NCBI GenBank assembly: GCA_964432415.1
Contig: CAYSNW010000003.1
Span: forward strand, 1-64,000
Source: JAFECT01 sp964432415
GTDB lineage: Bacteria > Pseudomonadota > Alphaproteobacteria > Caulobacterales > Caulobacteraceae
Reading direction: 5' to 3'
DNA length: 64,000 bases
The first letter of the stretch is position 1. Every line of letters starts with the position of its first letter. Both the position numbers and the translations under genes were made by a program. Positions 47,839-54,624 of this stretch are shown one piece after another. The notes beneath the pieces were generated by a model. The model was not told the DNA's origin and did not search any database. It worked only from the letters and a program-made list of their open reading frames with translations.

Positions 47839-49100
47839 CAGTGAACCTTCCGGGAGGGACGCTTGCGGGGCTTGGGCGCGGGAGGGTCGGCGATCCCGGC
47901 GCGGGCGCGGGCGGCGGGGCCGATGAGAAGGGGCGCGCCGGCGCGGCGGGTCTCTTCCTGCAGCCGGGTCGCGGCGCCGACGACAGCGCCGACGATGACC
48001 AGAGACAAGGCGCGCCCCTCGCCCACCACGCCCCACTCGGCCGGACCGCTCTCTACCCCGACCGCGATCCCCGGCGCGCGAACCAGGTCGAAGGGCGCGA
48101 CCACGCCGGGCCAGAGCTCGACCAGACGCCGGGCGCAGGCCACAGCCTGTAGCGCCGCGGCGTCCGGGTCGCCGTCCAGACCGAAGACGGCGGTGACCCC
48201 GTCGCCGGTGAACTTCAGCACCGCGCCTGACGCCTCGAACACCTGCTGCTCGACGAAGCTGTGGTAGGCGCGCAGCAGGGCCGCGATCCGGTCGGGGCTC
48301 AGTCCCGCCGCCACGCTCGAAAAGCCGGTCAGGTCCACGTCGAGGACGCTCAGTTCCGCCTTCCCCGTCAGGGCGCCGGGCTCGGCGTCGAGCAGGGCCG
48401 AAACCACCGGCGCCGAGAAATGCGCCGCCAGTCCGGCCCGCATCGCCTCACGCGCCGCGGCCTTGCGCGACAGGCGGTTCAGCCGCATGGCCGCAACGCC
48501 CAGGATGGCGGTGCAGCCCGCGACGCAGGCCATCTGCAGCACCCAGACGTCCTTGTTGAAGAAGCGCGGTTGGGTCACCGCCGTCAGATACGCCAGCAGG
48601 GTGTCGTAGTCGTCGTCGTGGACCTGTTCCTTGACGATGGTGATGGGGTCCGAGAGCGTGTGCAGCCTCGCCACGGTCCAGACCACGAGGATTCCCGCCC
48701 CCGTCAGCCAGGTGGTCATGGGCCGCACATTGGCAGCGTTCATCGCCAGCAGGCACAGGAACCCCAGCAGCGCCGGACTGAAGAAGATCATCCCGGGCGG
48801 CGGCGCGGGATGGCCGTCGAACGGATTGACGACGAACAGGGCCCAGCCGACCAGCGCGGTCTCCGCCAGGATCAGGGCGCCGCGGGCGACCTCGGCGCCG
48901 GTTCCACGCCCCAGCCGAGCCTGGACCCAGGCGGAGCCGGCCAGGACCAACCCGAGCAGCAGGGTGAAGGCGCCCGCGGTGATCCCCATGGTGAAGGCCA
49001 GGAACACTGCCAGCAGACCGCTCACGGCGGCGCGAGCCACGACGATCTGGTGCGAGACCTCCGCCTGGAAGGCGCCTGTCGTTGTGGCCTGGGCGCTCAT
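47838..49100 (-). CDS. Membrane class III adenylate/guanylate cyclase (A)
   Basis: 420 residues. About six membrane helices occupy residues 20-205, then a C-terminal cyclase domain from about 248. Metal aspartates are likely Asp256 (VLDVDLTGFS) and Asp300 (VLKFTGDGVTAVFG), with a lysine at 296. However, in VGAVVGAATRL the transition-state asparagine of the family is replaced by glycine, though the arginine (379) stays. So this copy may need a partner to work. It overlaps both neighbours by four bases or less. Whether it makes cAMP or cGMP cannot be judged. Confidence 0.8.
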   Translation of the reverse strand: MSAQATTTGAFQAEVSHQIVVARAAVSGLLAVFLAFTMGITAGAFTLLLGLVLAGSAWVQARLGRGTGAEVARGALILAETALVGWALFVVNPFDGHPAPPPGMIFFSPALLGFLCLLAMNAANVRPMTTWLTGAGILVVWTVARLHTLSDPITIVKEQVHDDDYDTLLAYLTAVTQPRFFNKDVWVLQMACVAGCTAILGVAAMRLNRLSRKAAAREAMRAGLAAHFSAPVVSALLDAEPGALTGKAELSVLDVDLTGFSSVAAGLSPDRIAALLRAYHSFVEQQVFEASGAVLKFTGDGVTAVFGLDGDPDAAALQAVACARRLVELWPGVVAPFDLVRAPGIAVGVESGPAEWGVVGEGRALSLVIVGAVVGAATRLQEETRRAGAPLLIGPAARARAGIADPPAPKPRKRPSRKVH

Positions 49101-50401
49101 GCGGGTCCCGCCCAGACCGTGACCGGGGCGCTCAGTCCTTTGACCGACATCGCGCCCAGGCTGGTCAGGCCGGAGCGCGCCTCGGCGGGCAGGGCCCGGG
49201 CGACGGCGTCGGTCAGCACGATCGCGCCGCCCCGATCATTGGCCACGTCCAGCATGCGCCGGGCGGTGTTGACCACCTCGCCCACTACGCCGAAGGCGCG
49301 CTGACGCTCGGAGCCGACCTCGCCGCAGACCGCGTCGCCGAGATTGACCCCGACCCCGGCCAGGCCGAAGGGACGGGCCGCCTGGGCGGCCTCCAGCGCC
49401 CGGGCGCAGGCCCAGGCCTGCTCGGCGGGAGGGGGGCCGTCGCTGTCCAGGGCGCCGAAGGTGGCCATCACGGGATCGCCGGCGTAGCGGTCGATGACTC
49501 CGCCGTGCTCGAACACGACCCGCTCGCAGGCGGCATAGAAGCCGCCGAGCTGGGCCAGGCCTCCGGCGCCCGGCGCCTGGTGGTTGAAGTCAGTGAACAG
49601 CACCGCCACCGGCCGGGTCTCGCTGGTCAGACGCAGGGCGCCGCCGTCGCCGGCCAGTCGGCGCGCCACCGCCGGCGGGAAGAAGCGGCCCAGCAGATCC
49701 ATGTCCTGTTCGGCGCGCACGGCGAACTCCACCAGGGCACGGCCGTGGCCTACAGCCATGCTCAGCAGGGCGGCGAAGACGACCAGCAGCACCATCTGCA
49801 GCATCAGGTAGTCGGTGTTGAGCACCAGCGGCTTGCTGATGGCGGTCAGGGTCTCGGTCCAGCCGTGCACGCCGCGGAGGGCCTGGTTGTCGGTGATCGC
49901 GCCGGGCGTCTTCAGGAAGGAGCGCACCACCGCCGCCCCCCAGATCAGCGAAGCCGCGCCTCCGGCGAACAGCACCAGCGCCCGCTGCAGGGGCAGGACC
50001 GTCAGGCTGATCACCACTGTGTAGAGCAGGACGTCCTGCATGCGCACGGCGACGAACTGGGGGTAGTCGGCGATGAAGGGCGGCACCCAGCCGAACGGCA
50101 GGGCGGCGACCAGCACCAGGTCCAGCACCACGAAGGGGTAGGACCAGCGCACTGGCCGCGCGGATTTCCGGGCGATCAGCAGATTGGCCAGGCCCGAAAC
50201 GAGGGCGACCGCGACGAGGGCCAGACGATAATGGAGTTGCGGGTTGCGCAGATTCTGGTCGGCGTCGATGTAGAAGGACAGCCCCAGCAGGGCGAAGGCG
50301 ATCGTGCGGCCGATGATGGCCAACTGAACGCCCCGGCGCGTCTCCGCGTCGAAGGCCTCCTCCAGCGTGCGCTCGAGGTCGGGATCAGCCGTTCGCGTCA
50401 A
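49097..50401 (-). CDS. Membrane class III adenylate/guanylate cyclase (B)
   Basis: 434 residues starting at a TTG (50401) with AGGGGG six bases upstream; the longer frame to 50455 has no ribosome site. About six membrane helices (residues 27-215) lead to a cyclase domain with Asp271 (VLFTDFNHQ), Asp309 (DRYAGDPVMATFG), Asn378 and Arg382 (VVGEVVNTARRM). The base-contact lysine of adenylate cyclases is Arg305 here. It keeps the asparagine-arginine pair that copy A partly lacks. First gene of the three-gene operon. Confidence 0.82.
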   Translation of the reverse strand: MTRTADPDLERTLEEAFDAETRRGVQLAIIGRTIAFALLGLSFYIDADQNLRNPQLHYRLALVAVALVSGLANLLIARKSARPVRWSYPFVVLDLVLVAALPFGWVPPFIADYPQFVAVRMQDVLLYTVVISLTVLPLQRALVLFAGGAASLIWGAAVVRSFLKTPGAITDNQALRGVHGWTETLTAISKPLVLNTDYLMLQMVLLVVFAALLSMAVGHGRALVEFAVRAEQDMDLLGRFFPPAVARRLAGDGGALRLTSETRPVAVLFTDFNHQAPGAGGLAQLGGFYAACERVVFEHGGVIDRYAGDPVMATFGALDSDGPPPAEQAWACARALEAAQAARPFGLAGVGVNLGDAVCGEVGSERQRAFGVVGEVVNTARRMLDVANDRGGAIVLTDAVARALPAEARSGLTSLGAMSVKGLSAPVTVWAGPA

Positions 50402-50468
50402 CGCCAGCCCCCTTGGAACGCAGGCGATTCCCCGCCCAGGCGAGGACCCTAGCACAGCCGTTTCGCGG

Positions 50469-50511
50469 TGTGAGGCGCCTCACAGCCGACCCCCGCGGCG
50501 GCGCCTAGATT
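50469..50511 (+). promoter_or_regulatory. CRP site and promoter, copy 1
   Basis: TGTGAGGCGCCTCACA (50469-50484) is a perfect 16-bp CRP-type palindrome. After 20 bp comes CTAGATT with -10 TAGATT (50506-50511). A start of transcription about 7 bp further (near 50518) puts the site centre at -41.5, the class II position. The start codon of the first small secreted protein is 44 bp from that point. The same site might also act on the divergent cyclase operon, whose start is 68 bp to the left. Confidence 0.6.
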
Positions 50512-50561
50512 GAGCCCATCAAGAGCGGCGATGGCGCTGCTCACGAACAAGGAGAACGACC

Positions 50562-50936
50562 ATGTTCAAGACCACGCTTGCCGTCGCCGCCCTGGCCACC
50601 ACGCTCGTCGCCGGCGCCGCTTCCGCCCAGTCCTACTACCCCCCGATGGACATGAGCTGGGCCCTGCAGTCGCAGCAGAACAACTACAACATGGGCAACT
50701 ACATGGCCCAGATGTACGGCTGGCAGGCCTACCAGTACCTGGCCGCCCAACGCGCCGCCGGTCACCCCTTCAACGGCGTCCTGACGCTGGGCAACAACCC
50801 CAACACCTATACCGCCGACAACTACCTGCGGAACTCCAACGCCCAGTACAATGCGGTGCGGGACAACACCATCCGCTCCGTCCAGGGCTGCTGGCGCTAC
50901 TACAACGGCCAATACGTCCGCGCCTACGCCTGCTGA
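50562..50936 (+). CDS. Small secreted protein, tandem copy 1 (unrecognised family)
   Basis: 124 residues: signal peptide MFKTTLAVAALATTLVAGAASA, then PPMDMSWALQSQQ, a Gln/Asn/Tyr-rich middle, and a conserved C-terminus with GHPFNGVLTLGNNPNT and GCWRYYNGQYVRAYAC. It has two cysteines, probably one disulfide. AAGGAG lies seven bases before the ATG. It is the first of three tandem paralogues (51130, 51660), each behind its own CRP-type site. No known family is recognised. Confidence 0.75.
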   Translation: MFKTTLAVAALATTLVAGAASAQSYYPPMDMSWALQSQQNNYNMGNYMAQMYGWQAYQYLAAQRAAGHPFNGVLTLGNNPNTYTADNYLRNSNAQYNAVRDNTIRSVQGCWRYYNGQYVRAYAC

Positions 50937-50970
50937 GCGACCGATCCGCCTCTCTTCCCCCAAGCGCCGA

Positions 50971-51001
50971 CCACACCGCCCGCGAACACCGGGCGGTGTG
51001 G
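50971..51001 (+). terminator. Hairpin after tandem copy 1
   Basis: A perfect 12-bp stem (CCACACCGCCCG and its complement) with a seven-base loop stands 35 bp after the stop codon, followed by CTGTTTCC. The T-run is weak, but the stem is strong and the position is right for ending the transcript of the first small gene. Confidence 0.6.
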
Positions 51002-51035
51002 CTGTTTCCGGGGCGCGCGCGGGCCTGTTTCGCGG

Positions 51036-51078
51036 TGTGCGGAACCTCACAGCGGGCCTGGGGGGCGATCCCTAGAGT
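51036..51078 (+). promoter_or_regulatory. CRP site and promoter, copy 2
   Basis: TGTGCGGAACCTCACA (51036-51051) is a CRP-type site with one deviation in the left half. Exactly 20 bp later stands CTAGAGT, with -10 TAGAGT (51073-51078), as in copy 1. The flanking TTTCGCGG before the site is also shared. Predicted start near 51085, 45 bp before the start codon. Confidence 0.55.
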
Positions 51079-51129
51079 GAGGACATGGAGAACGGCGCTG
51101 AGCCGGCTCAAGCAAACGGAGAGACCGAG

Positions 51130-51504
51130 ATGTTCAAGACCGCCATCGCCGCCGCCGCCCTCGCCACCACCCTGATCGCCGGCGCCGCTTCCGCCCAGTC
51201 CTACGCCCCCCCGATGGACATGAGCTGGGCCATCCAGTCCCAGATGCGCAACCAGCAGATGGGTGACTACATGGCCCACCAGGCCGGGATGCGCGCCTAC
51301 CACATGCTGCGCCGGGCCCGCGCCGCCGGCCATCCCTTCAACGGCACCCTGGTGCTGGGCAACCATCCCAACACCTTCGGCGACGGCGGCTACGGCGCCC
51401 GCTCCAACGCCCATCACCGCGCCCTGCAGGACTACAGCTACCGCGCCATCCAGGGCTGCACCCGCTACTTCAACGGCCGCTACGTCCGCGGCTACGCCTG
51501 CTGA
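51130..51504 (+). CDS. Small secreted protein, tandem copy 2
   Basis: 124 residues, clearly a paralogue of the preceding gene: signal peptide MFKTAIAAAALATTLIAGAASA, PPMDMSWAIQSQMRNQQ, GHPFNGTLVLGNHPNT, GCTRYFNGRYVRGYAC. The middle is more basic than in copy 1. The ATG at 51130 has GGAGAG eight bases upstream. Followed by a good terminator. Function unknown. Confidence 0.75.
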   Translation: MFKTAIAAAALATTLIAGAASAQSYAPPMDMSWAIQSQMRNQQMGDYMAHQAGMRAYHMLRRARAAGHPFNGTLVLGNHPNTFGDGGYGARSNAHHRALQDYSYRAIQGCTRYFNGRYVRGYAC

Positions 51505-51529
51505 CCCGACCTTCCTCCCCCGAGCCCCT

Positions 51530-51562
51530 GCCCCGCCGCCCGCAAGGACGGCGGGGCTTTTT
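51530..51562 (+). terminator. Rho-independent terminator after tandem copy 2
   Basis: A nine-bp perfect GC stem (GCCCCGCCG with CGGCGGGGC) and ten-base loop are followed by TTTTT (51558-51562). It stands 26 bp after the stop codon. Confidence 0.85.
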
Positions 51563-51587
51563 CGTCGCCAAGCGCGGCGGTTCGTGG

Positions 51588-51630
51588 TGTGATCGCAGGC
51601 ACAACGGGGAGCCAGCCGGTCCGCTAGTCT
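51588..51630 (+). promoter_or_regulatory. CRP site and promoter, copy 3
   Basis: TGTGATCGCAGGCACA (51588-51603) keeps an intact TGTGA left half; the right half is GCACA. Again exactly 20 bp later stands CTAGTCT, with -10 TAGTCT (51625-51630). Predicted start near 51637, 23 bp before the ATG. Slightly degraded site and promoter suggest weaker control than copies 1 and 2. Confidence 0.5.
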
Positions 51631-51659
51631 TGGCGCTCATCCCCTTCGGAGCGAAGACC

Positions 51660-52025
51660 ATGCTGAAGATCGCCCTTGTCGCCGCGGCCATCGCGCTGAC
51701 CGCCTGCGACGCCGCCGTCGCCCAGGCCCCGCCCATGGACATGAGCTGGGCCATCCAGTCCCAGATGCGCAACCAGAGGGCCGGCGACGCCGCGGCCAGG
51801 CGCGCCTTCAAGAGGTCGTACCGGATGCTGCGGCGCGCGCGGGCGGCCGGTCACCCTTACAATGGGACCCTCGTCCTCGGGAACCACCCCAACACCTTCG
51901 GCGATGGCGGTTATGGCGCACGATCCAAGATCCATTCCCAGGCGCTGTACGACCACGACATGCGCGCCACGCGCGGCTGCACCCGGCACGTGAACAGCCA
52001 CGGCAGGATCTGGTACGCCTGCTGA
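51660..52025 (+). CDS. Small secreted protein, tandem copy 3, possible lipoprotein
   Basis: 121 residues of the same family (PPMDMSWAIQSQMRNQR, GHPYNGTLVLGNHPNT, a C-terminal GCTRHVNSHGRIWYAC). Unlike copies 1 and 2, its leader reads MLKIALVAAAIALTACDAA, with an LTAC lipobox, so it may be lipid-anchored rather than free; cleavage at AQA is the alternative. Its stop overlaps the start of the next gene (TGATG). Confidence 0.7.
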   Translation: MLKIALVAAAIALTACDAAVAQAPPMDMSWAIQSQMRNQRAGDAAARRAFKRSYRMLRRARAAGHPYNGTLVLGNHPNTFGDGGYGARSKIHSQALYDHDMRATRGCTRHVNSHGRIWYAC

Positions 52026-52654
52026 TGGGTGACGACCGGCCCGATCTCGAACGGGTTGTCGTCGGGGACGCCTTCGAGCTGGAGCTCGTGATCGAGTCCC
52101 ACGGCCTTTCGCAGCCCACGATCGATGACAACTTCGTGCGGGTCGCCGACCTCGTCGCCGCCCCCGACAAGATGATCCTGCACAGCGAGGTTCGCGCCCG
52201 CCGCGAGCAACTGGCCGCGTTCGGGCCTGACGGCTCATCGGTCACGGCCCTGGACGGTGGCGTCGCCCTTCTGTCTCCCCATGTCGATCCGATCCTGCCC
52301 GAGTGCTGCGGCGACCTGGGCGACCTCGGGAGCTGGCAGGCGCTCGCGGACCTGGAGGGCGAGGCCTGGCGGGAGATCTGGATCGGCCATCCGGTGCTGC
52401 TGGCTCGGCGGGCGGGCCCCGACCTCTGGATCGCGGTCAACCAGGAGCCCGGCGGGGAAATGACCCCGCAGCACGGACCGATCCTGGTGGTCTCGCCCGA
52501 GGCGCTGCGTGAGCGTCTCGCCCCGATCGGCGCCATCCTCGAGGAAGCGGTTCCCGCCTTCGAAGCGGCCATCGGCGATCTGATCCGCTCGCCCGAGGAC
52601 CGCCGGCTGGCGGCGCGGGCGCTCCTCGGGTTGCCCATGTACGGTGACGCCTGA
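52025..52654 (+). CDS. Hypothetical cytoplasmic protein
   Basis: 209 residues, no signal peptide, beginning MGDDRPDLERVVVGDAFELEL. The ATG overlaps the stop codon of the third small secreted gene, so it is under the same CRP-type promoter. No family is recognised; a fairly acidic alpha/beta protein. DPILPECCGDLGDLGSWQALADLEGE contains two adjacent cysteines. Confidence 0.55.
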   Translation: MGDDRPDLERVVVGDAFELELVIESHGLSQPTIDDNFVRVADLVAAPDKMILHSEVRARREQLAAFGPDGSSVTALDGGVALLSPHVDPILPECCGDLGDLGSWQALADLEGEAWREIWIGHPVLLARRAGPDLWIAVNQEPGGEMTPQHGPILVVSPEALRERLAPIGAILEEAVPAFEAAIGDLIRSPEDRRLAARALLGLPMYGDA

Positions 52655-52661
52655 GGTGCAA

Positions 52662-52743
52662 TTTCACCGTAGATTCACCGTAGATTACGGCCCCCCCCCG
52701 AAATCGTTCGCCGGCCTGGACCAAGGGATTCCAGGCCGGCGAA
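52662..52743. other. Spacer with 11-bp direct repeat, C-run and long hairpin
   Basis: The 123-bp space between convergent genes holds two copies of an 11-base word (TTCACCGTAG type, 52662-52683), then CCGTAGATTACGG, a short palindrome (52678-52690), a run of nine C (52691-52699) and a perfect 14-bp stem (52707-52720 with 52730-52743) with a nine-base loop. The stem is likely a bidirectional terminator, although no T-run follows on either side. Confidence 0.45.
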
Positions 52744-52777
52744 TAACCGGAACAAATAGCGAACAATTGCCCAAAAG

Positions 52778-53401
52778 TCAATAGCGCGGCGTGTTCTGGC
52801 TGGCGGCCTGGATCATGGCGTTCATGGTCTGGGGCGTGCGCTCGGGGCTGTCGAACATCAGGAAACCCACGCCGCCGCTGCGGCCGTCGGAGGCCACCAC
52901 GATCTGGCCGGTGACCGGCGCGCCGTGCAGGGAGGTCTGGAAGGCGACCTGGGCGATGCGGTCGTTGGGGTCGATCTGGGTGCGCAGGATCTGGGGCTGG
53001 CCGTCGAAATAGCCGTTCACCCCCTGCTCCAGGGCTTCCAGCAGCTGGGAGGCGCGCGGCGTCCCGTTCAACTGGGTCATGAACACATAGCCGGCCTGGG
53101 AGGCGATGGGGCGCATGCCCTGGGGCGGGCCCGAGACCGAAAGTCCGCCACCGCCTTGCGCCATGGGCTGAGGGGCGCCGCCGCCCTGCCAGGGCGCGGG
53201 GATCGATCCCTGACCCTGAGGGGCCATGCCCTGCTGCATGCCGGGCTGCCCCTGCGGAGGCGCACCCCACGGCTGGGGCTGGACGTTCTGGGCGGTGTTG
53301 TTCCAGGCCCCGTTGGCGTTGGGCTGCTGCCCCGGCTTCTGGCCGCAGGCGGCAAGGCCGAGCAGCGCGAGCGCCGCGACCCCGATTGCAAGTCTGCTCA
53401 T
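52778..53401 (-). CDS. Lipoprotein with Gln/Pro/Gly-rich linker
   Basis: 207 residues. Signal and lipobox MSRLAIGVAALALLGLAACG, then an extended 80-residue Gln/Pro/Gly/Asn-rich linker (GAPPQGQPGMQQGMAPQ), and a C-terminal domain (QAGYVFMTQLNGTPRAS through VASDGRSGGVGFLMFDS). The design is that of a lipid-anchored protein whose globular head is held away from the membrane. Divergent from the papain-like gene, with a CRP-type site between them. Confidence 0.65.
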   Translation of the reverse strand: MSRLAIGVAALALLGLAACGQKPGQQPNANGAWNNTAQNVQPQPWGAPPQGQPGMQQGMAPQGQGSIPAPWQGGGAPQPMAQGGGGLSVSGPPQGMRPIASQAGYVFMTQLNGTPRASQLLEALEQGVNGYFDGQPQILRTQIDPNDRIAQVAFQTSLHGAPVTGQIVVASDGRSGGVGFLMFDSPERTPQTMNAMIQAASQNTPRY

Positions 53402-53475
53402 CACAGTCTCCGTTGCGGCGCCGGAATGGCGCCTCGTTCCACACGGGCACCTGACCCCGGATCGGCGCTCCGGTC

Positions 53476-53518
53476 TGTGACGCGCCTCACAGCGCGCGCG
53501 GGCCCTTTCCGCTCTTCT
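53476..53518. promoter_or_regulatory. CRP site between lipoprotein and papain-like gene, copy 4
   Basis: TGTGACGCGCCTCACA (53476-53491) has perfect TGTGA/TCACA arms around CGCGCC. At the standard distance for the rightward gene stands TCTTCT (53513-53518), a weak -10 resembling that of copy 3. Predicted start near 53525, 21 bp before the start codon at 53546. The site could also serve the divergent lipoprotein gene. Confidence 0.5.
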
Positions 53519-53545
53519 CCGCGGCACAGCTTCGGAGAGACGCCC

Positions 53546-54166
53546 ATGCCGCGCAAGTCGGTCCTGATCGCCGCCCTGGCCCTGCTTCTGGCCGCCTGCG
53601 GGCAGGCCACGCGCGAGTTCGGCTCCGCGCCCCAGGTCTCGTCGGCGGGCTATCTGTCCGAGCCCCTGCCGGCGGTCGACCTGCCGATCCAGGCCCTTCC
53701 CCAGGAGGGCCCGCTGTGGTGCTGGGCGGCCGTGTCGCAGCAGATCATCCTGGCCTCGCGCGGGCCGCGGGGAACCCCGCCCCAGTGCGCCCTGGTGGCC
53801 CTGGCCAACGGGGCGCCGCCGGAGGTGTGCTGTTCCGGCCCCAATCCCCAGTGCCAGCGCACCGGCGCCCTGCCCCAGATTCAAGGGCTGATCGCCCGCT
53901 ACGGCGGCCGCGCCTCGGCCTACGCTCCGCCCACCGATCCGTTGACGCTTTACCGCACCCTGGCCGGCGGGCGCGCGGTGATCATCGCGGTGGCGGTCGG
54001 TGGCGGCACGGGCCACGTCATCGTCGCGCGCGGCATGTCGTTCGAAGCCACGCCCTTTGGTTGGGAGCCGATGGTGCACGTCAACGATCCGATGTCGGCG
54101 GTCTCCCAGGCCGTGCCGTTCCAGCGCATCGCCGGCGCCTGGCGCGAGGCGCTGATCGTGGGCTGA
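53546..54166 (+). CDS. Papain-like cysteine peptidase lipoprotein
   Basis: 206 residues. Lipobox in LLLAACGQA, then a papain-fold domain: catalytic cysteine in GPLWCWAAVSQQII, catalytic histidine in GGTGHVIVARG and the asparagine in VNDPMS. Two more cysteines in PEVCCSGPNPQCQRTG suggest a disulfide. Such domains cut peptides or crosslink proteins at the cell envelope. The ATG at 53546 has GGAGAG seven bases upstream. Downstream of a perfect CRP-type site, it may belong to the same regulon as the small secreted proteins. Confidence 0.75.
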   Translation: MPRKSVLIAALALLLAACGQATREFGSAPQVSSAGYLSEPLPAVDLPIQALPQEGPLWCWAAVSQQIILASRGPRGTPPQCALVALANGAPPEVCCSGPNPQCQRTGALPQIQGLIARYGGRASAYAPPTDPLTLYRTLAGGRAVIIAVAVGGGTGHVIVARGMSFEATPFGWEPMVHVNDPMSAVSQAVPFQRIAGAWREALIVG

Positions 54167-54264
54167 GTGAAATATATTCCGCAGCGCCGATCCGTTCGGC
54201 GCCGCGCCGTCGTCTTACCGTCAGCAGGGGCGGACCGGCGCGCCTGCCTGAGCGGAGACGAGCC

Positions 54265-54558
54265 ATGACCACCCTGCTGAATATCCTCACCGTCGATCCC
54301 GCCAACCAGGCGCGGTTGCTGACTTCGCTGCGCGCCAACATCGACGCGGTGATCCGCACCCTGGACGGATGGATCTCAACCACCCTGATCGCGTCGGCGG
54401 ACGGGACGCGGGTGATCATCCACTCCAAATGGCGCGACGAGGCCGCGATCGCGGCGATGCGCGCCGACCCGAGGATGGCCGCCTATTTCCCCGAGGTCGC
54501 CGCCCTGGCCTCGCTCGAATCGACCCTGGGCGAGATCGCCTATGCCGCCCAGGCCTGA
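54265..54558 (+). CDS. Antibiotic biosynthesis monooxygenase (ABM) domain protein
   Basis: 97 residues forming one ferredoxin-like ABM domain (TLLNILTVDPANQARLLTSL, GWISTTLIASADGTRVI, SKWRDEAAIAAMRADPRM). Such small dimers oxidise quinols or act as heme-type or cofactor-free oxygenases. It lies 66 bp before an ECF sigma factor gene of the type that often has a small oxidoreductase neighbour. Confidence 0.75.
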   Translation: MTTLLNILTVDPANQARLLTSLRANIDAVIRTLDGWISTTLIASADGTRVIIHSKWRDEAAIAAMRADPRMAAYFPEVAALASLESTLGEIAYAAQA

Positions 54559-54624
54559 CCCCTCGCAGCGGCGGCGTCCCGCGGCTAGACATCGAGGCGA
54601 GCAACAGGCGGGCCTCGGCTGGCG

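Noticed and set aside
50443..50468. Same CRP site acting as class II site for the cyclase operon
   Set aside because: On the leftward strand the CTAG lies 16 bp, not 20 bp, from the site. Regulation in that direction remains possible but the promoter geometry does not match.
52691..52699. Run of nine C as a frameshift or phase-variation tract
   Set aside because: It lies 37 bp past the stop codon of the upstream gene and outside any coding frame, so it cannot switch a protein on or off.
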